Shown: positions 15,720 through 28,400, counted from the stretch's first letter. The stretch is DNA of 64,000 nt from Cololabis saira (GCF_033807715.1 NC_084596.1:41774458-41838457); one strand, 5' to 3'. Notes: generated from the sequence alone by a model not told the origin. A program made the numbers and translations.

Positions 15720-16560
15720 ACGTGTGGTGCTTTTTAATGTTTCTACAAAAAAATATTGGCGTTGAAGTGTTTGTCACATACAGTACCGTAGGCCAACAAA
15801 TCAATATAGTTTTCAGTTAATTTCACCTCAATCTATGTTATCTGTTGTTTTTATATCCAAAAGCTCCCATCATTCTGCTTCTCCTCTGTCCTGCCGTCCA
15901 GCAGCATCTTTCCAAGCCGTTGCTATGGCACCACATCAAGGGCCGGATGAGAGGGACACACACAATAATCTCCTTTTAGAAGCCCAGCGGTAGGCGCGTG
16001 ATCAAAAACTGTCCTGTGTTCGTCTCCTGCCTCACAATATCCTCTTAATGAGACCCTGCACTCTGCCACAGATCCCCAAGCAGCTACACAATTGAAGCAC
16101 ACTTGTGGTGCCGTTTTTGTTTCATTCAGCCCTGCAGTTTAACAAACCATTTGTAACACCGGTGATGTGATGTTGGATTTAGAAATGGTAAAAAAAAAAA
16201 ACAAAGTGTGCACTCTTTTTTGATCTGGGATGAATAAACATTTACATATTCATCTAAAAGGGGTGGAATATGTTTAAAATGCTTCGAACATTTAGCATCT
16301 TGTACCATGTTTTCGTGGAGAGCAACAATTATGAATCTATCAGTCAGGATTTCCACCACGTTCACCAGTCAGACGTGTTACATTTAAAGGAAATTTAAAC
16401 ACCATCAAAGAAAACTAGCCCAGTTAAAAGGGGTTTTAAAAGCATATGCATTGCTGTTACTGTAACTAAATGTTAGACATTAAAAAATGTACTCTTTTTC
16501 ATATAGTTGAAGGAAAACACTCCTGCATGATAACGCTCTCAGTTAGTGTGCCTTGAAAAG
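15720..16560. other. Intergenic sequence, no gene seen
   Basis: No repeat with clear ends and no recognisable protein. The last eight bases (TTGAAAAG) are the left target duplication of the next hAT element. Confidence 0.5.
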
Positions 16561-17260
16561 CAGAGGTGTCAAGTAACGAAGTACAAATACTTTGTTACCT
16601 TACTTAAGTAGAAATTTTGGTTATCTATACTTCACTAATTATTTTTCAGACGACTTTTTACTTTTACTCCTTACATTTTCACGCAATTATCTGTACTTTT
16701 TACTCCTTACATTTTAAAAACAGCCTCGTTACTCTATTTCATTTTGGCCTTTAAATAAAACTATCCAGTTAAATTGCTCCATCCGGATAGAGTGAATTTG
16801 GTTGTGGTTGTTTCAGATGTTCTTGTCCAGTTTTGTTCTTACATCCGTTCCCTCAGATTCCTGCAACTAAACTTGGATGTACATTCCAATAAAGGTTAGG
16901 ATAAATGATAACGTGCCTCTGAAGTTTGACTTTTTGCACCATTACAATACTTATAGGCAACTAGTCATCATATCTCCTGCTCTCTGAAACACATGTTAAT
17001 GCTCAATAGTACACATATATGCTTCTTTAATATATTTGCATTATACTAAGATGCATTAATTTTCAATGGCTTTTGTCCTTAATGGCTTTTTTCCCCCTTA
17101 CATTACTTTTACTTTTACACTTTAAGTAGTTTTGAAACCAGTACTTTTATACTTTTACTTGAGTAAAAAACTTAAACTTCAACTTCTACAGGAGTATTTT
17201 TAAACTCTAGTATCTATACTTCTACCTGAGTATTGAATGTGAATACTTTTGACACCTCTG
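16561..17260. mobile_element. hAT-type element, CAGAGGTGTCAA family, copy 1
   Basis: Termini CAGAGGTGTCAAGTAACG and TACTTTTGACACCTCTG are inverted, with a perfect 8-bp duplication TTGAAAAG (16553-16560 and 17261-17268). The termini extend into subterminal ACTTAAGTAGAAATTTTGG-like repeats. Other copies: 22669-23377, 33153-33847 and 40250-40956. Confidence 0.92.
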
Positions 17261-17789
17261 TTGAAAAGTTATACTGGTAGTATCTGATAGTTCTTCAATA
17301 GGTTTATGTCTATTGTGTAGGTGCTGAATATTTGGATAAAAGTTGAATATGCTTGTTTCCTACAATAACAGCTTTAGTTGGAGTAAACAAAGCCAAACTT
17401 CATTATTCTATGAAATAATCTGAGTACTAGTGGAAAGTGGTTTCCTTAGGAAGCATGTATTTCACTGCGGTGGTTTTAATGAGTCCAGCGAGGCGAGCTG
17501 AGCTGCGAGAGGTTGATTGGGTGTCAGGTTCAGTCTTGTCTTGACAAAGCGGTGACACGGAGAGTCAGCAGGAGCAGCTCAGAGGGGACATGCACCTCGC
17601 AGCAGGACGTGACAGCAGCAAAGCCTGCACCAGCAAAAACATGCACATTCAAGCTCAGCAGAGATAGATGGACAAAATGTCGTCATTTTCTCTAGGACTT
17701 TAACCGTACGCAACATCATTGTGGTGAAATTTTGGCCCAGCCTCTTTTTTTTTCTTTTTTTTTTACAACATTTTATCATTGAGGTTTAT

Positions 17790-18790
17790 GGGTATTTGTT
17801 CAGCAAAGCCTCTTCAAAGGTCCAGCCAGTGCATTTCCCCCAGGTTGAGGTCTGGACTTTGACTGGGCTCTTGCAACACCTCGATCCTCTTCTTTATCAG
17901 CCGCCGTGTTGCAGATCTGATAGTGTTCTTGATGTTCTAATCATGTTGCACGAACCGACTTGAGCTTGACTATCGAGCAGACGCCTCAGATGTTCTTCTT
18001 GAGCGTTCTCGTTTGCAGAAGAGCTCACTTTGGTTGGTTCACTGCATGCAAGGTGTCCAGGCCCCGTGGCTGCAAAACAAACCCAAAACCTCCACCACAG
18101 TGTTTAACAGGTAGGAGGTGCTAGTGCTGAAAAGTTGTGTTTGATTTTTGACAGACATTTCAACTTTGGCCTCGTCCAGCCAAAAGAACATTCACCCACA
18201 AGTCTTGTCTTTGGATTTAGATGCATTTTGAAAACCTGAGCTATGAAGCCATGCTCATTTTTAGAGAGAATATAGGCCTCCTCCTCCTCCTCCTACTCTT
18301 TATGTAGTGTTGTTTCAGATTTAATGTTTTGAACATTAACATTTAACTTGAAAGCTGAGGTCTGTAAAGTACAAGATATAGTTCTGTTTTAAACTACATT
18401 TTGCAGAGTGGGTATGTCCACAATCAAAATGATTTGGGAATAGTCTTATAATCCTTCCTAGATTGATTGGCAGCATTTACTGCTGTTCTCAGATTTTTGC
18501 TGAACGCATTAACAAACACGCACCTTAATTGTCCAGAGAAAAAAGGCTGCTAAACCTCTGCTTTATAAGGGTGGTCAGTATTGCTGATGATCAATAATCA
18601 AGTGGAGTTGATTAATAGCACTTGACTGCTACTTTGCCTCTTGATTTCTTTGGAAGCAACAAGAGTGCACTTCTTATTTTTTTCACACTGCTTCTTCATC
18701 GTGCTTAGTTTTTCTGGTTTATATTATTTAATCTGATGTAAAACAAGAAAGAAAAAGAAGGAAACACCCCAATATTGTTGTCACTGGTTG
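17790..18790 (-). mobile_element. Tc1-like transposon with dead transposase
   Basis: On the minus strand, broken frames match Tc1 transposase: DEAKVEMSVKNQTQ, then TVVEVLGLFCSHGA, and near 17830-17860 QTSTWGKCTGWTFEEAL where the active protein has its PDLNPIE..W segment. Many stops and indels are present. The order shows the element reads right to left, with its 5' end near 18790. The sequence 18560-18700 resembles the non-coding flank of the same family. Confidence 0.72.
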
Positions 18791-18891
18791 GGAGCTACCT
18801 AATCTGAATCTACATATAAATCATCTTTCCTGCTTTTGTCATGTTCTTCTAAAGTTTTGCAAACGTATTTTTTTAATCAATAAACTAATTC

Positions 18892-19665
18892 AAAGGAGCT
18901 TGAGGCTCCTTTTAAGAAATGAGACTCTCTAGCGCCACCCTTCACCACGACGGCCGTTGGGGGTACTGCAGCCAACAGTGAAGCCGGTGTTGTGCCAAAA
19001 AGTGATTGCCTGCCAGAATCTGATTTCTTCTGATTTTTGGCCGCGGGAGCGCGCACAGCAGCCTGCTGAACGATAGCGCTAAAACGTCAGATTTTCAGAT
19101 TATGAAGCTCAAGAATGAGCTCAAGTCATATTTAGGCAGAAACAACTTTTCATTAACTGTATTTGGCCTTCAATCATTTTTTGGCAGGTGAAAATGCCTA
19201 TTTTGTGTTGTAATGGTCCTTTAAAGAGTTAAAAGCAATCATGTGAGCTCTAGTGTTTATATTATGAAGCTCAAGAATGAGATCAAATCATATTTAGGTA
19301 GAAACAACCTTTCATTAACTGTATTTGGCCTTAAATCAATTTTTTGGCAGGTAAAAAGACCCATTTTCAGGGGCAAAATCAGATTCTGGCAGGCAATCAC
19401 TTTTTGGCACAGCACCGGCACGGGAGAACGGGGAGAACGTGCATGCAGCGTCATGTGACGTCACATCCGCAGGACAGCGCAGGAAATTCGGGACCGAATT
19501 GCAGCACATTTTGCAGCACACAGCCTGTTCAAGGCAACGGAGAGATACACTAGAGGGCTCATTCTTTTTGGTTTGGAACACTTCATCTGACATTATTACT
19601 AGAAAACTTAAAATGTATACGGATTTTTTTCATAAATCCTGCCACAATCCGGCCTCAAGCTCCGT
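18892..19665. mobile_element. AAAGGAGC MITE, copy split by a nested insertion
   Basis: Same family as 2871-3212: the left part (18892-18987) and right part (19415-19665) join into the same sequence once 18988-19414 and one CCGG are removed. Confidence 0.8.
18988..19414. mobile_element. Nested element with TG...CA termini and CCGG target duplication
   Basis: The left end TGTTGTGCCAAAAAGTGATT and the right-end complement TGCTGTGCCAAAAAGTGATT match over at least 38 bases with one mismatch. CCGG flanks both sides (18984-18987 and 19415-19418) and occurs once in the uninterrupted relative at 2958-2961. The interior has a direct duplication of about 170 bases (ATTATGAAGCTCAAGAATGA at about 19100 and 19261). 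It is non-coding. TG...CA ends and a 4-bp CCGG duplication suggest a Ginger-type relative; that class call is from memory. Confidence 0.75.
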
Positions 19666-20198
19666 TAATCAAAAACTCCCAATCATCTTTTCCTCTTTTC
19701 CCCTCATTGCTTTTGCCATCTTTCTTAAGAATCTTGATGTCTGTCAAAGAGACTGTATTTATCTGTCATTTGATTCGACAAACATAAAACTTGACTGTAA
19801 TCTTTCTGTATAACGTTTTCAGTATTTGTACCTGGTGTCCCGCCTGGTTTCGGAATGATTGTTGTGTAAGTAAGCCATTGATCTGAAGTTTTATTGAAAG
19901 TTTGCAATATACAAACAATGTACAACAAGCAGACATTACAGTTCACGACCTGTGCAACATCAGCAGCACAGAGCACAGTCATGCACCATCAACAACAAGA
20001 AAATTTGAAAAAAAAAAAATAAATAAAAGAAACAAAACCTTAGTGTGACAGATTTTATGATGTGAATGAATGCAAATTATATTTGTGACAGCTTAATGAT
20101 TGAAAATCTCAGAATGGATATCCATCATTGATATGCATTTCTTATTTGTAATTAATTTAAGAGACTTGAGATAATAATCAACTTACATCAAAAACAAT

Positions 20199-21056
20199 TT
20201 AAAGGGGACCTATTATGGAAAACACGTTTTTTCTTGTTTTAACATATATAAAGTGGTCTCCCCTCAGCCTGCCAACTCAGAGAAGGAGGAAAGCAACCAA
20301 ATTCTGCAGTGTCTGTACAGCCGCCCGGATGAGACGTCCAGTCTGATGTGGATCTACGAGCCAATAAGATTCTGATGATTTTTGTTACGTAACTAAAATG
20401 CAAACCACGCCCACAACTAAACACCGTGTAACTGCATGAGCGTCCAACTATCGCTTCAAACCTGCGTGACATCAGACACTCTCTGTCCATCTCCCTCCAG
20501 CAGCTGCCACTTTATTGAGGTTTTTGTAGTGAAATGAGGAGGAATCATAGAGATAACTTCTCATTTCAACTAACTGGATCAGCCGTTCCTCATCCATGAC
20601 TGTTTCCTACAGCGCTTTCAACCGGCTTTAAACCCGAGCGACAGGAGGAAAATAGAAGCAGGGCGTCCGACAAATGTTCAGCTCAAAACGGTGCGTAATT
20701 AGGACAGTCCAATAGAAAATAAAGCAATGGAATTGATTTTGTTGCTGATGCTCGCATCGCATGCAGTTATGACACGGTTTAATAGTGTACGCAGCTGCTG
20801 CTCTTCTCCCCGGAGAGGTTTTGTTCCCTCCCCTGCTACACGTCATTCAGGCAGCCAATCAGCACAGAGCCTCATTATCATAGCCCCACCCACTCAGAAT
20901 CCCTCATAGATAATGAGGTTAGAGAATGGGAAGATAAAGACATGGCTCAGAGGCTGAATTTCTAATTTATTTAGCAAAAACAATCAAAAGCTTGTTTTTA
21001 AGACATTCAAGGCCTGTTTAAAATAGGTATTAGATGCCATAATAGGTCCCCTTTAA
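20199..21056. mobile_element. TTAA-flanked element with TTAAAGGGGACCTATTATG ends
   Basis: Left TTTAAAGGGGACCTATTATG and right CATAATAGGTCCCCTTTAAA are inverse. TTAA at both edges fits a Kolobok- or piggyBac-type insertion. The interior is about 820 bases with no transposase. Confidence 0.75.
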
Positions 21057-21059
21057 ATA

Positions 21060-21290
21060 ATGGAGAAGAGTTTGTGAATTTACATTTATGGATGTGAAAT
21101 TTTCCTAATAAAATATAAAGATTGACAATAGTGCATAACTTCTTTTCTTTGAAATCAAAATAAGTGATAATGTTCCTACCTTCAGTGTTGATCTTATGTG
21201 TTGTTTTACATAGTATATAGCTCTCAAGTTCTTTCCAAAATATGGTGCTATATGAGCAACCATAAAACAAGTGAGTTACAGTTTCAGATC
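21060..21290 (-). mobile_element. L1-like ORF2 C-terminal fragment 1
   Basis: The minus-strand frame reads FYGCSYSTIFWKELESYI and further on NLYILLGKFHIHKCKFTN, the ending I recognise from fish L1-type ORF2 (C-x-FW then LGKxHIHKCKF). It is short and without the reverse transcriptase core. Confidence 0.6.
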
Positions 21291-21584
21291 AGTTAGACTA
21301 TACTTTCAGGGATCATTTCTATAGTCTTTTTTTTATTTAACATTTGCAAAAAGTACAATGATTACATATCTTCATATATCTTCACATTATGCAATGTCAA
21401 GTTGAACTATAACATATAATGAGTATAAATAAAATAAAATACAAAACAAAAAGCACACACATTATAACCAGCCAGTGAGGATGAAATTATAACAAAAAGC
21501 CAAAACATTTACATACATTTATGGTTTTGATTGCTTTTGAATTTGTAGAAAACTTAATAGAGTCCAGATACTGATTGAGTTCAC

Positions 21585-21880
21585 AATGAAAAGTAAAAAA
21601 AGGGTTTTTTTTGTATAAGAATTTGGATTTGTGGATGTGGAATTTTGCAAAGGTAATCAACAAATGTTTCTTTTGGCTTTGTTCTAATCGTTACATGGTC
21701 AAAAACACCAAACAACACATCCTTCCAAAATAATTTGAAATCAGTTTCAATGCTTTCAGACACAAAATTACACATATCACTCCAAAAAGTTTGAACAATG
21801 GGGCACAGCCAGAATAAGTGAGTCATCGTTTCAGAATTTGCAGAACAAAAAGTACAGTTTGAATCGATATTACTTTTGAA
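21585..21880 (-). mobile_element. L1-like ORF2 C-terminal fragment 2
   Basis: The minus-strand frame reads THLFWLCPIVQTFWSDMCNF and later KIPHPQIQILIQKKPFF, the same protein region as the neighbouring fragment but a different copy. Truncated on both sides. Confidence 0.6.
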
Positions 21881-22263
21881 TCTTTTTACAAGTCTTATCT
21901 GATCAGATTACTACCAGTCTGACGTCACTACCCTGTAGCGTGTACTGTCCCCCCCTTTTTTTTATGAAACTTTATTTAAATTCCAGGAACATACAATAAC
22001 ATTAAAATAAATGGCAGGCATCATTCAATAATATAAAACACAAACATACATAGGCATCATTATAGTCCAAAAAATATGAAATTGTTCTCTTCACAAAAAA
22101 GCTCAATAAAGTGCAAGTAGTTCGTGACATTAACAATTACCAGTTGACCAGTTGTTGAATTTTGTAATTTTGTTTTTCGTAATAAAGTAAGATATCTTTA
22201 GCTTCTAATTTAATTGCAGTGTACTGTCCCTTTAAGGATTCACTCGCTCGTTTGATGACGGAT

Positions 22264-22304
22264 CCGGAAATGCACCGCGAAGCACGTGCTTATTTCGCGC
22301 CAAA
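22264..22304 (+). promoter_or_regulatory. nasp: nasp promoter: ETS, E-box and E2F motifs
   Basis: CCGGAA (22264-22269, ETS core), CACGTG (22283-22288, E-box) and TTTCGCGCCAAA (22293-22304, a near-perfect E2F site) lie within 41 bases, upstream of the first nasp exon. E2F control fits the known S-phase role of NASP in histone supply. No clear TATA box is needed; a TTTTATAC stretch lies at about 22358. Confidence 0.6.
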
Positions 22305-22391
22305 TTGAAACACTCACGCAGTCAGTCAGTCAGTCACTCCGCGGCAGCACGCCACTCTTTTATACTTTCTTTGTATCTGTTTTTATCGAAG
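22305..22391 (+). other. nasp: nasp non-coding exon 1
   Basis: The sequence ends ...TTTATCGAAG with donor GTAAGT at 22392. An 88-base intron follows to CCCGTCCAG (acceptor AG at 22478-22479). The 5' limit is not determined. A five-fold GTCA repeat lies at 22320-22335. No ATG here is in frame with the protein. Confidence 0.6.
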
Positions 22392-22485
22392 GTAAGTGTT
22401 TCGGTAGTTTTCTGTAACTCAGCTCGTGTTGTGGTTCAGAGGTGCGGTTGTAGTTGAACTTTTTCCGTCCCCCGTCCAGCTCCAC

Positions 22486-25400
22486 ATGGAGGAGGCCAGG
22501 CAGCTGATCGGAGCCGGGCAGAAGCTGCTGGTGGTCGGGAAGCCGCTGGAGGCGGTGACGGCGCTGCAGGAGGCCTGCGCCCAGCTGTGGGTGACTAATT
22601 ACCTCCATCCTGCAACTTCTAAATTGTACAAAATTACCATTTAAAAGACAATTTATCTTTATCCCAGTCAGAGGTGTCTTCAGTATTCACATTCATTACT
22701 CAGGTAGAAGTATAGATACTAGAGTTTAAAAATACTCCTGTAGAAGTTGAAGTATCAACTCAAGTTTTTTACTCAAGTAAAAGTATAAAAGTACTGGTTT
22801 CAAAACTACTTAAAGTATAAAAGTAAAAGTAATATAAGGGGGAAAAAGCCATTAAGGAAAAAAGCCATTGAAAATGAATGTATCTTAGTATAATGCAAAT
22901 ATATTAAAGAAGCATATATGTGTACTATTGAGCATTAACATGTGTTTCAGAGAGCAGGAGATACGAGGACTAGTTGCCTATAAGTATTGTAATGGTGCAA
23001 AAAGTCAAACTTCAGAGGCATGTTATCATTTATCCTAACCTTTATTGGAATGTACATCCAAGTTTAGTTGCAGGAATCTGAGGGAACGGATGTAAGAACA
23101 AAACTGGACAAGAACATCTGAAACAACCACAACCAAATTCACTCTATCCGGATGGAGCAATTTAACTGGATAGTTTTTTTTAAAGGCCGAAATGAAATAG
23201 AGTAACGAGGCTGTTTTTAAAATGTAAGGAGTAAAAAGTACAGATAATTGCGTGAAAATGTAAGGAGTAAAAGTAAAAATCGTCTGAAAAATAATTACTC
23301 CAGTGAAGTATAGATAAGCAAAATTTCTACTTAAGTAAGGTAACAAAGTATTTGTACTTTGTTACTTGACACCTCTGATCCCAGTTAATAGTTGTTTTCC
23401 CCTTAACTAGGCCTCAAAATGTCCATTTGGACTGTTTTCTTTTTGCTTATTTTAACCAGAAAATATGTGTAAGTGCTTTTACCCATTTTTCAAGTAGAAT
23501 AGAATGTCTTTATCGTCATTTGTACAGGTGCAATGAAATTGGATGCTATCTTATTGGTTTAAAAAAATAGATATATTAAAACAAGAACTATAAAAATAAA
23601 TAATCTCTAAAAGGACACAAACAGGAAGACAACATACAGTATTCACATTTGGCAGGTATTGCTCGGTTCGGTCAGTATTGCACATGGAAAAAGTCAGTTT
23701 GATTATTTAGCAGTATTGAGTGTAGTTATGGCTCTGGCATAGAAACTGTTCTTGAGTCTGTTTGTGCGTGATTTCAGTTCCTGAAACGTCTGCCGGCAAC
23801 AGTTCAAAGAGTGAGTGTCCGGGGTGAGATGGGTCCTTGATGATCTTCCTGAGACACCGGGTGTTGTCCAGCTCCTCCAGGGAGGGGAGAGTGCAGCCCA
23901 TTATCTTTTGGGCCGTTGTGACGACCCTCTGGAGTGCCTTATTTGCCACTGTGCAGCTATATAGTATACTTCTAACTTTCACTATCTGGCAGTCAATTAC
24001 AATTTAATGTCAACTAAATTGGTGTAAAAAACGGTTTTAAGGTGAAAAAAAATGCAGGATACAGGATTTGATTTTACAGCTTTAGTGTAGAAACAACTGT
24101 GTAATTGAACAAAATCAAGTTAGAAATCTGAACTGTATAAAACAATTAACATTTTGTGTCTCTAATTGTGTAAAAACTGGCCATGTTAGAAACTACAACT
24201 CTACACATACAGGCGTTATTTCCAGCCCTCTCCGGCTGTAGACAGTCCCCTCACATTCACAGGTCTGGGTGGTGCTTTAACTTGATATGGAACACAAGCC
24301 ACAGACCCAGCAGCACATCTCATCTCCATTTCCTGCATCTTTAGTAGTGTTGTCTTCTTCGTTTAGATCACACAGTCAAATACGTCACAGCAGCTTCACT
24401 CCAACCTCGCAGGAGAAACTCTGGGAATGTGCAGCTGCTTTCCACGCAAGTGGATGATTATTCGTCCAAAAAATGTCCTCACCTCTAAAGTAAATGTTGT
24501 TTTATCTCAGAGCTAAGAAGTATGGAGACACGGCAGACGAGTGTGGAGAAGCGTTCTTCTGGTGTGGTAAAGCCCTGCTGGATGTGGCCAGGTACGCTCA
24601 ACGTTTTCAGCTCATGTTCTTGAGGTTTTAATGTAAAACGAGCAGAGGGCAGAGCTAACCCCCGCCCTGGCTGCAGGATGGAGAACTCCGTCCTGGGCAA
24701 CGCTCTGGAGGGGGTGCCGGAGGAGGACGAACCAGAAGACGAACCCAAAGACTCCAACGTCGAGGGCACAGAGAAGGTGGATGGTGAGGAAGCTTGAGTG
24801 ATCTTTCTGAACTAGTTAGTGGCATCTTTCTGCTCCGGCTCGTCTTAACTGCTCTCCCTCGTCATCAGAGAAGACCAGGGACGAGCTGAGGGCTCAGGTG
24901 TACGACGCCATGGCCGAGAAGAAGAAAGAGGATGCAGAAGAGGGTAAAGATGAAAAGACGGAGGCTGATGGTCGTCAAGGGAAAGCGGAGAAGGCGGACG
25001 AGGAAGATGCCGGGGAGGCTGGAGAAGAGAAATCCAAAACTGAGGAGAAAACTGACCAGGAGCCAGCGGAGAAGGAGGAGGAACGTCCTGCTGAAGTCAA
25101 AACTGTTGATGAGCAAGAAGGATCAACTCCCAAAGAAGAAGAATCAACTCCCAAAGAAGAAGAATCAACTCCCAAAGAAGAAGAATCAACTCCCAAAGAA
25201 GAAGCGGCTGGCGACGGGGAGGAAGCGGCTGATGAGCAAGAAGAAGAAGCAGGAGGTGAATTACTATGAATGAACTCGTATCCTTCACCTGCAGACCGCG
25301 GCTCTAAACGGCGCTCTTACGGGTGCACGGGGAGTTTGATCACTCCTGTTTTTCTTTTTGTAAGGTGAGGAAGAAGACGGTGATGCAGAGATGGAGGCTG

Positions 25401-28400
25401 ACGTAGCGGATGCGACTTCTGAGAAGGTACTGAAGAAGTTCCAATAGTCTTAAATGTCCAGTCCCTGCGGTGGCAGGTGGTGACGGTGGTCTCTCTAGTC
25501 CCAGGACAGCGAGGACGAGGGCGTGGGGAACCTGCAGCTGGCCTGGGAGATGCTGGAGCTGGCTAAAGTCATCTACAAGCGGTAACGTTGCAGCCAGGCC
25601 GGGCTTAAGATATGAGCGTCCTGATCAAACGGCCGTGAGTTTTTATTGAGTTAATTATTTGTCATCAGAAAGGACAGCAAGGAGGACCAGCTGATGGCGG
25701 CTCAGGCCCACCTGAAGCTCGGGGAGGTTTCTCTTGAATCAGGTGAGAGCAGGTTCTACAGTCTTCATCATCAGATTAATGCACCAGCAAGAGCCCCCCC
25801 CCCCGACCCGTCTCCTGAAGTGTAGAAAAAACTGTAATTGAACATAATCAAGTTAGAAATCTCAACTGTATAAAAAAAATAACATTGTTTCTAATTGTGT
25901 AAAAACTGGCCAAGTAAAAAAACAGTGGGGATCGATTCAAATGTCAAGAATCGGTTATTAAGATTTGTCCGATATTGATTTGGGTTAGTGTTAGGAATGG
26001 GTGATATTTTACCGTTCACGATAAACCGTCCCCACAGTAAGAATTTGTCATCTCACGGTAAAAACGTAAATTGACGTTTTTGTGTAAAGCTGATTTATGA
26101 TTCTGCGTTAAATCGACACACAACGTACGTGAAGGAAGGAAGTGAGCAGGAAAGAATGAAAGAAATAAATGAGCCAGAAAGAAAGAGATTCCCATTGATG
26201 AGGTGTTTGTGTAACAAACATGGCGGATCTGAGTCATTACAGTTTCGCAGTACAGGTGTAACTAATTTAATTGGTTTTATCAATTCAATTTAATTGGTGT
26301 AGTTTAGTAGTATTTAGTATCTTTTAGAGCAGTGATTTGGCTCCAAAGACTGAATGTGATGATAGATTTATAGTTACAAAGGTGGAGTTGAATTGTTTTT
26401 TTTTTTTTTTTTTTTTATCGTTATCGGGATAAATGCCAGAAATTATCGTGATGAATTTTTTAGTCCATACCGCCCAACCCTAGTTAGTGTTATTAAAACT
26501 TTTTTTTGAGCTGTTGCATGAATTATATGACTGTGTAGTTATACAACATATTAATACTAGTATTATATTGAGATTCAACAGCAGGTATTGGCAGCTAATG
26601 ATGCTGTAAAGACCAATCAGCTCCCAGAATACTGATAGAACTGCTTTCAGAAACATCTGAGGGGGAGAATTACCACATGGATCCAGGGCAGCAAACAGAG
26701 CCCGTATGAAATAGTTTTTATTTTTTCCCACATTCCAGGTTTTTTTCCTCCATTTTCTGTCTTTTTGAGGTTTTAAAATTTTGAGAATTTGGTTTTTAGC
26801 ATTTTATCCAAATATAACCTCAAGACGGTATATAAAGTAATGAAATATAGACAATTTTTGCAATTATAACTGAAAACTTTAATGTTTTTATACTGTTAAA
26901 CATATTTAAATGCCAAAACATCCTTTTTTGGGCATAAACACAAATACCAAAAGTTGTAATGTAATTATGAAAAATAAATAAATCGATCTTTAGACATACG
27001 AATCAATTTTTAGGAATGAATGAGAATCTCTTCTCCCCAACACAGGCCTGGTTCAGTCATGTCTGATTTTTAGGAGGTTGTCTCCGTCTTCTCAGGAAAC
27101 TACACCCAAGCGCTGGAGGACTTCCAGGCGTGTCTGGCTCTGCAGGTGACTCACCTGCCCCCGGACAGCCGGCTGCTGGCCGAGACTCACTACCAGCTGG
27201 GCATGACCTACGGCCTGACCCACCGCTACGGCCAGACCGTCACGGAGCTGAGCAGCTCCATCTCCGTCATCACCAGCAGGCTGGGTGAGGCCGCGCTGCT
27301 GCTGCACACGCACACACACAGGCCTGACAGCTGTCAATCACATGATTCTGAGAACTCGGATAGTCACGGACTGACTCAGTTCCATATTTGATACAGTTTA
27401 AATACAAGAAAAACATAACTGGTCTAAAATTACACAATCTATTTAGTTAGATACAGACACAGCGGTCTATAACATAATTTCTGAGCTCTAGAACAGAGAA
27501 TAGACTCTAGTCTCGTTGACAACAACACAAACATTAAAATAGGCAGGTGATCAAAGCTACACAACATTCTGTTAAAGAAATTATTTATGAAGGTTACATT
27601 GACTCACCAATGGCAGTTGACTCTTCCATAACCCAAAATAATCCAGGTAACGTGGAAAACAGGGTACCATTCAAAACTTTGTCCATGCTTAGTCCTCTTT
27701 TAAAGTTTAGCGCTCATCTCCTTCATGGCAGCAAATTTGCCGAATTGGCTGTAACTGTTAAGGCTGATTTATGGTTCCGGGTTACACCAACGCAAAGATA
27801 CGGCGTAGACTTCGTCGTACCCTACGGCGTAGGCTCTGCATCGATTTAACGCAGAACCATAATTCAGGCTTTACAGCCAAGTAAGAATTAGCCTACACTT
27901 GCCGCGCAATGCACATTTTATCGTAATTATAGCCTACAATTTACGTATATATACAGGACTGTCTCAGAAAATTTGAATATTGTGATAAAGTTCTTTATTT
28001 TCTGTTATGCAATTTATAAAAAAAAAAAACGTCATACATTCTGGATTCATTACAAATCAACTGAAATATTGCAAGCCTTTTATTATTTTAATATTGCTGA
28101 TTATGGTTTACAGTTTAAGATTAAGATTCCCAGAATATTCTAATATTTTGAGATAGAATATTTGAGTTTTCTTAAACTGTAAGCCATGATCAGCAATATT
28201 AAAATAATAAAAGGCTTGCAATATTTCAGTTGATTTGTAATGAATCCAGAATGTATGACGTTTTTGTTTTTGTAATTGCATTACAGAAAATCACAATATT
28301 CAAATTTTCTGAGACAGTCCTGTATGAACGTATCACACAAAATTGGGCCCCGTGGCGACCGCTCCCTCTCTGGCTCCGCTACAGGTTACAACTTCTGGAA

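Noticed and set aside
22426..22644. nasp exon read on past CAGCT into the following intron
   Set aside because: Reading through leaves the TPR sequence; the CT|GTGGGT donor restores the frame with exon 24511 and matches the family.
24932..25273. 113-codon basic frame overlapping nasp
   Set aside because: It is the second frame of the repetitive acidic nasp exon; the first frame continues the protein across splice sites.
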